Positions 6,546-13,603 of a stretch of 15,080 bases of DNA are shown one piece after another (within the stretch, counting starts at the first letter, position 1; every line of letters starts with the position of its first letter). The translations under genes and the position numbers were made by a program. This stretch comes from Candidatus Krumholzibacteriia bacterium (lineage in GTDB: Bacteria > Krumholzibacteriota > Krumholzibacteriia > G020349025): the NCBI GenBank assembly GCA_035649275.1, contig DASRJW010000103.1, forward strand, positions 1 through 15,080. Direction: 5' to 3'. Under the pieces are notes generated by a model that searched no databases, was not told where the DNA came from, and saw nothing but the letters and a program-made list of their open reading frames with translations.

Positions 6546-7549
6546 GGTCGAGGCCGCCAGCTGTTTCGCTCTGGAAGCGCCTCGCCCTGCCTGCCGCGTG
6601 GGTGGCCCTGTTCTTCTGCAGCGGTCCTTCGGGCTGTTCGGAGCGGATCGATCTGCCGCCGGAGCCGGAGACGCCGGGCGGCACCGGCGAGATCGCTTAC
6701 GACGTCCAGTATCGCTGGCAGGAGGTGCCGCGCTTCGTCGACATGGTGCTGACGAGCGGCATCCTCTACGTCATCGAAGACAGCCTCTTCGTCCACGCCT
6801 ACCTTTCCGAAAAGGCGACGCCGGTGACGAACTCCTTCAGCTTCCCCGATTCCATCGTGGCGGGCGGAGTGAGGTTGGAGCGACCGGTGCAGCTGGCCGC
6901 GGGCCCGGCCAAGACGCTGTGGATCGCCTTCGAGCGGCCCGATCGACGGCTGGTGCAATTCCGGATCGCCTCGCCGCCACAGCCGACGGGGCTCTGGGTG
7001 CGGGACGAGGCCTTCCAGGAGTTCGGCGGCATCGCCGCTGACGACGACAGCGGCTTCGTCTACGTCGCCGACCCTGTGGCCAGCACGGTCGTGAAGTACG
7101 CCCCCACCGAGAGCGGCGGCGCGCGGGTGGCGGTGCTGGCGACGTTGGGCGACGGCGACCACTTCGTGCAGAAGCCTCGCGGCATTCATTGTTTCGGCGA
7201 TTCCCTCGTCCTCGTGGACCCGCAGAAGAACTGGCTGCAGGTGCTCGCCGCCGACGTGCCGTTCGCCGGGCGCGGCCAGGTGCAGGGTCCGGAGTCGGCT
7301 CGTCTGGCGCTGCACGCTCCCGTGGACGTGTGGACGGACGCGGAGGGGCGCTACTACGTGGCGCAGCAATCGCAGGTGCTGCAGATCCGTCCCGACGGCA
7401 CGATCAAGGAAGTGGTGACCGAGCGCGACGCCCTGGCGGCGGCGATGCCCGCCGCGGTGGTGGCGAACACCACCCAGGTCTGGGTGGCCGATCCGGGAAG
7501 TCAGCTGTGCACGATCTACAAGATCAACACGGTGATCGAGGAGCCATGA
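6542..7549 (+). CDS. Exported beta-propeller (NHL-like) protein, putative lipoprotein
   Basis: A 335-residue protein starting at TTG, chosen because of the strong upstream ribosome-binding site and stop/start overlap. The leader is basic then hydrophobic (WKRLALPAAWVALFFCSG). Cysteines at 26 and 32 could be lipidated; neither lipobox is canonical (LFFC, PSGC). The Pro/Glu-rich linker after Cys32 (LPPEPETPGG) is typical of lipoproteins. The body repeats blade-like strands of the NHL/YVTN type: PVQLAAGPAKTLWIAF, GGIAADDDSGFVYVADP, PRGIHCFGDSLVLVDP, PVDVWTDAEGRYYVAQ, AAVVANTTQVWVADPGSQ. That is about five or six blades. Such propellers generally bind proteins or glycans; no enzyme motif is seen. 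The operon position suggests a surface or periplasmic partner of the barrels. Its TGA overlaps the next ATG by 4 nt. Confidence 0.82.
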   Translation: MRSRPPAVSLWKRLALPAAWVALFFCSGPSGCSERIDLPPEPETPGGTGEIAYDVQYRWQEVPRFVDMVLTSGILYVIEDSLFVHAYLSEKATPVTNSFSFPDSIVAGGVRLERPVQLAAGPAKTLWIAFERPDRRLVQFRIASPPQPTGLWVRDEAFQEFGGIAADDDSGFVYVADPVASTVVKYAPTESGGARVAVLATLGDGDHFVQKPRGIHCFGDSLVLVDPQKNWLQVLAADVPFAGRGQVQGPESARLALHAPVDVWTDAEGRYYVAQQSQVLQIRPDGTIKEVVTERDALAAAMPAAVVANTTQVWVADPGSQLCTIYKINTVIEEP

Positions 7550-9642
7550 GGGCGCGCCGAGCAGCATGGGCAGCGGTGCGGCCGACGCGGGCGCGAGCCG
7601 GGGCGGCGCTCGGTCTCGCCCTGGCCGTCGCCGCACTGCACGGACAGGGGGCGGCCCGTGACCGCGAGCGGCCCCGGCTGGTGCTGCAGAGCGACCGCTT
7701 CGCGCCGCCCGATCACATCGAGGATCGGGACGATTCGCTCAAGCTCGGGATCACGGACATCGGCAACATGCGGTTCGTGGTCTCGAACGCCGGCACCTTC
7801 GGGCGTGCCTTCGACTCGCGCCAGAACCCCAGCATGGAATGGCCGGCACGCTCCGGCTTCGATCACCTGGTGCGGGGAGCGCTCTGGGTGGGGGCGATCA
7901 GCGTGACGACGGGGGACACCCTCGTGACCACCGGAGGCCGCGACGCCAACTATCTGGAACCGATCTTCCAGCACTCCGAGTTCTCGCCGATCCATCCGGA
8001 AGCGCCCGAAGAGTTCTCGCGCCTGCGCTCGAGCCCCCACTACCGCGCCGGCACGGTTTCCGACGAGAACCTGCGCACCGTGTACGTCGACACCCTCCAC
8101 GTAGTCAAGACGGGACCCGGCGAGGAGCAACACTCTCCGATGGGCATCCGCATCATCCAGAACACCTATGGCTGGGGGTTCGACCCGGTCGACGACTTCG
8201 TGATCGTGGAGGTCAACGTCGTGAACGTCACGGAGACTGCTCTCCAAGACGTTTGGATCGGCATCTACACCGAGCTCGTCACCAATAACCGCAACTATTA
8301 CCGGAACTGGCCGCCGGGGGGGATCTGGTTCGATTTCCAGGACCCGGAGTGGGACGATGCCGAGCGGTTGCTGCTCAATCGCCGCAACGCGCCCGAGGGG
8401 TTCGTCACCGGCGCCACCCAGTGGTCGGGGATCAAGGTGCTCGGCTCGGGCGGTCGCGGCCCCTACGATCGTGGGCCGGACTCGATCTCCACCAAGCAGC
8501 TGACGCTGACCGGCTGGTCGTGGAGCCCGACGCGTTTTCTCAACGGCACCTGGAACGACGATTCGCTTTACACCTTCATGAGCCGGGGGCGCACGGACGT
8601 GCCGCCGGAGATCTTCGACTCCCCCCTCGACACGGGGGTCAATCCGGTCAGCATCGTCGCCGCGGGACCTTTCAACCTCCTGGCGCCGCGCGATACCGTC
8701 CAGGTCGTCTTCGCCTTCCTGGCCGGCCAGGATGAGCAAGAGCTGCGGACGAACGCCTCGTGGGCGCAGAAAGCCTACAACGACCGCTACGCCCTGCCGT
8801 CGCCGCCCGGCTCACCGATCCTCCGCGTTTTCCCGCAACACCGATCCGTGGTGCTGCGCTGGAGCGACCATTCTGAAAGCGAGCCCGACCCCGCCTCGAA
8901 GCTTTTCGATTTCCAGGGCTATCGCATTTACCTGAGCGAGAGTGCGCTGGCGTCGCAGTTCCGCCTCGTGCAGCAGTTCGACAAGGACGGCGACGGCATC
9001 GGTTTCGATACGGGGATGGAAGGGATCCGTCGCCCCGAGCCCTACATCACCACCGAGGGTGACACGCTCGTATACGAGCTGCGCCTGGACGGCATTCCGG
9101 ACGGTTTCAAGCGCTATGCCTCGGTGACGGCTTTCGACTACCAGGATGGCGAACCGCGGAGCCTCGAGGGCGGCGTTCTACCGAACAGCGTCTACTTCAT
9201 CTCCGGGCCCAGTGCCGCCGAAGCGGAAGCGGGCGGCTACCGTGTCAGCGTCTTCCCGAATCCGTATCGCGGCGAGTCGTCTTTCGACGGCTGGAACCCG
9301 GCCACCCCGGGTGAGCCGCCGACCATCAATCCGCGCAAGCGCGTTCTCTGGTTCGTCAACCTCCCGCCGCGAGCGCAGATCCGCATCTATACGCTGGCGG
9401 GGGACAGGGTGCGCGAGTACGCCTTCGACGCCGCCACCTACACCGGCGTCGAGACCGACGGCATCAGCCCGGACCGGAGCGATCTCGCCGTCGGCCGGAA
9501 CCTGGTGACGGGTGGCTCGATGGCGGGATTCGACCTGCTGAACAGCGACGGCCAGGAGATCGCCTCGGGTCTGTACCTGTTCACGGTGGAGAACCTCGAC
9601 ACGGGCGAAGCGCAGCAGGGCAAGTTCATGGTGATCCGTTGA
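7546..9642 (+). CDS. Large secreted protein with FN3-like domain and C-terminal sorting-type domain
   Basis: A 698-residue protein with an alanine-rich signal peptide (cleavage near residue 36). Residues about 40-410 form a long beta-rich region with blocks such as LGITDIGNMRFVVSNAGTFG, RGALWVGAISV, VDDFVIVEVNVVN, and FVIVE/VWIGIY-type strands seen in large exported proteins of FCB bacteria. About 418-545 looks like a fibronectin III-like module (GSPILRVFPQHRSVVLRWSD, FDFQGYRIYLSES, YASVTAFDY). About 563-698 is a sorting-type C-terminal domain: VSVFPNPYRGESSFDGW, LWFVNLPPRAQIRIYTLAGD, ASGLYLFTVENLDTG, ending GKFMVIR. In type IX secretion such domains direct translocation and surface attachment. 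The PorV-like gene in the same operon fits that reading. No catalytic motif is visible. The ATG overlaps the upstream stop; GAGGAG is only 2 nt away, unusually close, so coupling probably matters. Confidence 0.85.
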   Translation: MRARRAAWAAVRPTRARAGAALGLALAVAALHGQGAARDRERPRLVLQSDRFAPPDHIEDRDDSLKLGITDIGNMRFVVSNAGTFGRAFDSRQNPSMEWPARSGFDHLVRGALWVGAISVTTGDTLVTTGGRDANYLEPIFQHSEFSPIHPEAPEEFSRLRSSPHYRAGTVSDENLRTVYVDTLHVVKTGPGEEQHSPMGIRIIQNTYGWGFDPVDDFVIVEVNVVNVTETALQDVWIGIYTELVTNNRNYYRNWPPGGIWFDFQDPEWDDAERLLLNRRNAPEGFVTGATQWSGIKVLGSGGRGPYDRGPDSISTKQLTLTGWSWSPTRFLNGTWNDDSLYTFMSRGRTDVPPEIFDSPLDTGVNPVSIVAAGPFNLLAPRDTVQVVFAFLAGQDEQELRTNASWAQKAYNDRYALPSPPGSPILRVFPQHRSVVLRWSDHSESEPDPASKLFDFQGYRIYLSESALASQFRLVQQFDKDGDGIGFDTGMEGIRRPEPYITTEGDTLVYELRLDGIPDGFKRYASVTAFDYQDGEPRSLEGGVLPNSVYFISGPSAAEAEAGGYRVSVFPNPYRGESSFDGWNPATPGEPPTINPRKRVLWFVNLPPRAQIRIYTLAGDRVREYAFDAATYTGVETDGISPDRSDLAVGRNLVTGGSMAGFDLLNSDGQEIASGLYLFTVENLDTGEAQQGKFMVIR

Positions 9643-11324
9643 TGTGTGTGAAGGAGCCAAGCCGTAGCGACGCCGCGCTCGCCGGTCGGACCGGACCCGT
9701 GTGCATCGACCGGCCCGCACGGCATGTCCGGCTCACGCGGGCCGCCCGGCAGGGCTTGGCCCTGGCCCTCGCTCTGGTCCTCGGGGCGGTCTGGCTGGGG
9801 AGCTGCGACGACGCCGTGGCGCCGGAGCCGCCGAAACAGGAGAACGCGCCGCCGGAGACCTTCCTCGTCGTGACGGGTGACAGCCTCGAGCCGCAACTCT
9901 ATCGGCTCCAGCTCTCCTGGCTGGGCACCGACGCCGATGGCCGGGTCACCGCCTATCGACACCGCTGGACCTGCCCCCCGGAGAACCCGGCGTGTCCCAT
10001 CGACACGACCTGGATGGAGACGTCGGCGCTTTCCGAGCTCTTCTCTCTGCCGGCCCCCGAAGGGAGTGCGCGCTACATCTTCGAAGTGGCGGCCGTGGAC
10101 GACGACGGCGCCGTCGACCCGGCGCCCGCACGTCAGGTCTTCGACCTGGTGAACAATCGTCCCGAGGTGGAGTTCGAGCCGATGACGCTGCCGGTGCGCT
10201 CGCTCCCGGCGGTCACTTTCTATCTCACCGCGACGGACCCGGATACGACGCGGACGGAGAGCGACAAGGACTCCCGGGCCTATCTCGATCACTACCGCGC
10301 CTGGCTTGATGGAGCGGAGGCCGCCGCCAAGGACTATCCGATCGAGGACGACGTGGTCGTGCTGCGCGAGGGGGACTTCGGCGGGCGCTACGGGATGCGC
10401 ACGGTCTTCGTGCAGGCGGTCGACGACGGCGGCGCGGCGAGCGAGGCGATTCAGCACACCTGGGATGTCGAGCCCGCCCCCGAGAACGGCATTCTCCTGG
10501 TGGACGACTGCCGCATGGGCGGATTCCTCGAGAACGCATCGGACCAATCCTACCGCAACGTCCTGGCCGCCAGCGCCCCAGGGCGCTACGTGATACTGGA
10601 CATCGAGACGATCCCGCGCCTGAGCAGCGGAGACCTGGAGGCGACGGTGGAGCTGTTCGACAATGTGGTCTGGTATACCGACGCCGATACGACGTCTTCG
10701 GGGGCGCTCGAGCTCGCTCGCAACGGCTTGGATTCGCTCCTGTCACGGAGCGGGCGTTTGTTCCTGAGCAGCGGCCTCGTGTTCGGCACGCGGAGCGCCT
10801 TCGGCGATCACGAGCCGCGCTTCCGCGAGCTGTTCGGGATCGAGACGGTGTTCCGGAGCCCGAACGGCAGCACGAATTTCTCCCTCGACCTGGCGGACAC
10901 GGTGCAGGCATTGGTCCACCCGGGCTTGACGGAGTTTCACTTTCTCAGCCAGGGCTTGCGAGCCATCATGGAGTGCTTCAGGTCTCGCCAGGACGCCTCG
11001 ACGCTGTACGTCTACCCGGAATCGACCTTCGTGCGTGCCTTCAGGGACTCCAACTTCGTGAACCCGGAGCCCTTCGAGATCGGCGTGCACCACCTCACGG
11101 GCGGCCCCGGCCACGCCACCTACGTCAGCTTCCCGATCGGCTTGCCGATCAACAACAACATGGGAGAGAACGAAACCGAGATCCGAGAACTCCTCAAGCT
11201 CACGCAGATCCTCGATGCGCCTCAGGACCTTCGGCATTCAGGTGGTGCAGCCGGCGGGCGGCATTTCTTGCACGATCCCGACCTATTGCGGCCGCGGCTC
11301 CCCCGCCGCGAGCGACGGCCCTGA
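9642..11324 (+). CDS. Putative lipoprotein with Ig-like repeats and a glutamine-amidotransferase-like domain
   Basis: Last gene of the operon. The ATG overlaps the previous TGA by 1 nt, with GGTGAT 7 nt upstream, giving 560 residues. The lipobox Cys (LGSC) is residue 55, an unusually long leader. A GTG at 9699 would place it at residue 36 and is a plausible alternative start. Two Ig/FN3-like domains follow (SWLGTDADGRVTAYRHRW...YIFEVAAVDDDGAVDP; then VTFYLTATDPD...TVFVQAVDDGGAAS). About 279-526 is a Rossmann-type region resembling class I glutamine-amidotransferase-like domains of exported proteins: NGILLVDDCRMGG, FDNVVWYTDAD, LDSLLSRSGRLFLSSGLV, GHATYVSFPIGLP. The nucleophile-elbow Cys and catalytic His are not evident, so it is probably a non-enzymatic binding module. 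The last 35 or so residues are Arg/Pro/His-rich and look unnatural (see findings). Likely surface or periplasmic; partner or ligand unknown. Confidence 0.82.
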   Translation: MCVKEPSRSDAALAGRTGPVCIDRPARHVRLTRAARQGLALALALVLGAVWLGSCDDAVAPEPPKQENAPPETFLVVTGDSLEPQLYRLQLSWLGTDADGRVTAYRHRWTCPPENPACPIDTTWMETSALSELFSLPAPEGSARYIFEVAAVDDDGAVDPAPARQVFDLVNNRPEVEFEPMTLPVRSLPAVTFYLTATDPDTTRTESDKDSRAYLDHYRAWLDGAEAAAKDYPIEDDVVVLREGDFGGRYGMRTVFVQAVDDGGAASEAIQHTWDVEPAPENGILLVDDCRMGGFLENASDQSYRNVLAASAPGRYVILDIETIPRLSSGDLEATVELFDNVVWYTDADTTSSGALELARNGLDSLLSRSGRLFLSSGLVFGTRSAFGDHEPRFRELFGIETVFRSPNGSTNFSLDLADTVQALVHPGLTEFHFLSQGLRAIMECFRSRQDASTLYVYPESTFVRAFRDSNFVNPEPFEIGVHHLTGGPGHATYVSFPIGLPINNNMGENETEIRELLKLTQILDAPQDLRHSGGAAGGRHFLHDPDLLRPRLPRRERRP

Positions 11325-11328
11325 TGGC

Positions 11329-11342
11329 GCGCCTCGAGGCGC
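11329..11342. repeat. 14-bp perfect palindrome after the operon
   Basis: GCGCCTCGAGGCGC begins 5 nt after the stop at 11324 and ends right before the -35 hexamer of the next promoter. As RNA it is a 5-bp stem with a TCGA loop and only two following Ts, so it is at best a weak terminator. As DNA it could be an operator. Confidence 0.5.
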
Positions 11343-11371
11343 TTGTCAGGACATCCCAGCTCGGCTAAACT
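11343..11371 (+). promoter_or_regulatory. Sigma-70-type promoter of the OB-fold protein gene
   Basis: TTGTCA (11343-11348, 5 of 6 to consensus) and TAAACT (11366-11371, 4 of 6) are separated by exactly 17 bp, the best promoter in the window. Transcription would begin near 11378, giving a leader of about 98 nt. That leader holds a small hairpin (ACCCG/CGGGT, 11412-11425) and two copies of GCTTGCCT (11427 and 11448). Confidence 0.6.
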
Positions 11372-11462
11372 TTCACTGCTTTAGAACATGGCACAACGCG
11401 GGGCGCGTCTAACCCGGGATCGGGTGGCTTGCCTCAAGACCTTGTTTGCTTGCCTTCCTTCC

Positions 11463-11468
11463 AGGAGG
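11463..11468 (+). promoter_or_regulatory. Consensus ribosome-binding site
   Basis: AGGAGG lies 7 nt before the ATG at 11476. It decides this start over the upstream in-frame TTG at 11446, which would put 10 extra residues ahead of a well-formed signal peptide. Confidence 0.85.
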
Positions 11469-11475
11469 ACGCCCA

Positions 11476-13500
11476 ATGAAGACCTCTGCGAAGACGCCAA
11501 GGCTCGCCTTGGCCGTGGCCATAGCTGCGCTCCTCCCCGCCGGCGCACACGCGGTGGACATCGGCACCTTGCACTGCAACGACGTCAACGGAGTTCCGCT
11601 CCAGAACAACCAGGTGGTGACGGTCAGAGGAATCACGACCGGGACCTATCCGACCGGGACGGCCACGCGCCTCTTCATTCAGGACGCGACCGGCGGCATC
11701 AACATCTTCGGGACGCCCCAGTACTGCGGCGCCATGGGGGAGGAGCTCGAGGTCACGGGGACGGTGATCCACTTCAACGGCCTGGTGGAGCTCAGCTCCA
11801 CCGCGACGCTGCCGCTCTCGGTGACCCTGCTGTCGTCCGGGAACCCACAACCGGCGCCGGTCGTTCAAACTCCGCTCCAGATGAACAATTCCTATCAAGG
11901 CGACAACTGTGAACCCAACGAATCGAGGCTCGTGAGAGTGGGTCCTGTCTACGTGCGGACGGCGACCGGCGGGGTTCCGACGGGCACCTACTCGGCACAA
12001 ACGAACTACATGCTGATCAGCACCGGACCCGATTCCCTGACGAACAACTGCATCATGCGGGTCGTGCAGACCACCAACCCCTGCGGCATCCTCAACCCCG
12101 TCGTCGGCCAACCGATCATTGCTTCCTGCGCCTTCAACGTGACCGGGATCGTCCAGCAGTTCGACTCGACGGCCCCGCACACGACCGGCTATCAGTTGAC
12201 GCCGCGCGCTCCAGCGGACCTGCAAATCCTGCCCGGCTGCGTGCTGGCCCCGGCACCGGTCATCGCCTACTCTCTGGCGACGAACAACATCAGGATCGGT
12301 TTCAACGTGGAGCTCAACGCGGCAGATGCCCAGACCACGTCGCACTACTCGCTGAGTACGTTCCAGGTCATCACCGCGGCCGTGTACGACAATACCAGCA
12401 AGTCCGTGACGCTCACCATCGGCACTCCCCTGGTACCCTCCGTGACGCCGCATGTGGTGTCGATGAGCGGTATTCGCAGCAACCTGCTTGTAGCCATGGA
12501 CGGCGTGCAGACGATCGACCTGATCGGCGGCATCAGCACCATCCCGTTCATCCAGACCCCGGTGTCGCCGACCAACGACCGCTCCCGGGTCGAGAACCAG
12601 CAAGTGACCCTTCGCGGCATCGTCACCGAGACCACCCTTGTCGACTTTCCGTCGACCATCGCGGGTTTCTACATGCAGCAGGCCGGCACGACGGACTACG
12701 CCGGCATTTTCGTCTTCACCCCACCCTTCATGCCCAACCGCGGGGACGATGTCCTCGTGAGCGGCCAGGTGGTCGAGTTCCTCTCGGGGACGGAATACTG
12801 GACGGAGATCTCGAGCATCGACCATATGCAAGTCGTCGCCACGGGGCAGCCTCCCGTCACCCCGATCAACGTGGTGCCGGCGAACCTCACCGGAGTGGAG
12901 AACGATGCGGACGCGGAGAGGTTCGAGTCGTCGCTCGTCAAGCTGAGTGGGGTGACGACTCTGACGACAGCCTCCTTTGGCGAGCCCTTCGAGGTGGCGG
13001 CGGGGCTCGCTGGCCCGGACGTCGTGCCCGTCGACGACCTGGCCATCGAGGAGTCCGCTTACGCGCCCTGGCGCGGCGACGTCGTGGACGTGATCGGCAT
13101 CGTGCGCTTCAGCGCCAGCCCACCCCTGCGGCGGCTGCAACCCCGCAACTGGAGCGAGCCGCCCACCGGGGACATCCATGTGATCAGCAAGACCAACACC
13201 TCCGACGTGCCTCCATCGGTGGTCCGCCGCTTCCTGGCGCAGAACGAGCCGAATCCCTTCAACCCGATGACACGGATCTCCTACGCCATCGAGATCCCCG
13301 GACGGGCCAGTCTGCGCGTCTACGATCTGCAGGGCCGGCTGGTGGCGACGCTGCTGGATGCGGACGCCAAGGCCGGACCGGGCTTCGTCGAATGGAACGG
13401 TCGCGACAGCCACGGCAGGCAGGTGCCGACCGGTGTCTACGTTTACCGCTTGACCAGCGCCGACGGCGAACTGTCGCGCAAGATGGTGATGTTGAAATAG
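11476..13500 (+). CDS. Secreted multi-OB-fold protein with FlgD-like C-terminal domain
   Basis: A 674-residue protein with a classic signal peptide (cleavage after AGAHA, residue 26). Residues about 27-128 form an OB-fold of the type often found beside extracellular nucleases (VVTVRGITTGTY, RLFIQDATGGINIFG, GEELEVTGTVIHFNGLVEL). About 148-253 continues with a related half (RLVRVGPVYV, ASCAFNVTGIVQQFD). About 258-335 resembles an SbsA-type Ig-like domain. About 371-455 is a second OB-fold (QQVTLRGIVTET, GFYMQQAG...GIFVFTP, DDVLVSGQVVEF), followed by a degenerate half at about 485-558. About 581-674 is a FlgD-like / sorting-type domain: NEPNPFNPMTRISYAI, SLRVYDLQGRLVATL, GVYVYRL, ending RKMVMLK. 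No nuclease or other catalytic domain is present. It has its own promoter and is probably exported by the same route as the 7546-9642 product. The ligand is unknown. Confidence 0.9.
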   Translation: MKTSAKTPRLALAVAIAALLPAGAHAVDIGTLHCNDVNGVPLQNNQVVTVRGITTGTYPTGTATRLFIQDATGGINIFGTPQYCGAMGEELEVTGTVIHFNGLVELSSTATLPLSVTLLSSGNPQPAPVVQTPLQMNNSYQGDNCEPNESRLVRVGPVYVRTATGGVPTGTYSAQTNYMLISTGPDSLTNNCIMRVVQTTNPCGILNPVVGQPIIASCAFNVTGIVQQFDSTAPHTTGYQLTPRAPADLQILPGCVLAPAPVIAYSLATNNIRIGFNVELNAADAQTTSHYSLSTFQVITAAVYDNTSKSVTLTIGTPLVPSVTPHVVSMSGIRSNLLVAMDGVQTIDLIGGISTIPFIQTPVSPTNDRSRVENQQVTLRGIVTETTLVDFPSTIAGFYMQQAGTTDYAGIFVFTPPFMPNRGDDVLVSGQVVEFLSGTEYWTEISSIDHMQVVATGQPPVTPINVVPANLTGVENDADAERFESSLVKLSGVTTLTTASFGEPFEVAAGLAGPDVVPVDDLAIEESAYAPWRGDVVDVIGIVRFSASPPLRRLQPRNWSEPPTGDIHVISKTNTSDVPPSVVRRFLAQNEPNPFNPMTRISYAIEIPGRASLRVYDLQGRLVATLLDADAKAGPGFVEWNGRDSHGRQVPTGVYVYRLTSADGELSRKMVMLK

Positions 13501-13523
13501 GAGCGATCTTCTCCGAGCTCCCA

Positions 13524-13577
13524 GGCGCCGGAGTGGGGTGCCCCGAGAACCTCGGGGCATCCCACGCCTCCGGCGTC
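13524..13577. terminator. Long hairpin between the OB-fold protein and the glycosyltransferase
   Basis: Left arm 13524-13547 pairs with right arm 13551-13577 around a 3-nt AAC loop. The inner 14-bp stem TGGGGTGCCCCGAG/CTCGGGGCATCCCA contains one G-U pair. The outer stem GGCGCCGGAG/CTCCGGCGTC has 10 pairs including one G-U. A 3-nt bulge (CGC) interrupts the right arm. No T-run follows on the plus strand, so it is not a textbook Rho-independent terminator, but a GC-rich structure this strong 24 nt after a stop codon probably ends or protects the transcript. It could also be one copy of a dispersed palindromic repeat. Confidence 0.65.
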
Positions 13578-13588
13578 ACCGGCCCTGG

Positions 13589-13596
13589 GGTACACT
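13589..13596 (+). promoter_or_regulatory. Candidate -10 element of a leaderless glycosyltransferase transcript
   Basis: GGTACACT (hexamer TACACT at 13591-13596) is 7 nt upstream of the GTG at 13604. Transcription would start at or next to the start codon. No Shine-Dalgarno sequence is present. No clear -35 is visible, and the would-be -35 region lies within the right arm of the long hairpin. Confidence 0.4.
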
Positions 13597-13603
13597 CCCC
13601 AAC

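Noticed and set aside
11434-13560. 708-codon open frame on the minus strand covering the whole OB-fold gene
   Set aside because: It mirrors the plus-strand gene codon by codon, as expected in GC-rich DNA, and its translation is low-complexity (Arg/His/Gly/Val-rich) with no signal peptide or motifs. The plus strand has a promoter, a ribosome-binding site and recognisable domains.
13538-13603. ATG at 13538 as start of the glycosyltransferase
   Set aside because: It adds 22 Pro/Arg-rich residues encoded by the hairpin; GT2 homology begins immediately after the GTG at 13604.
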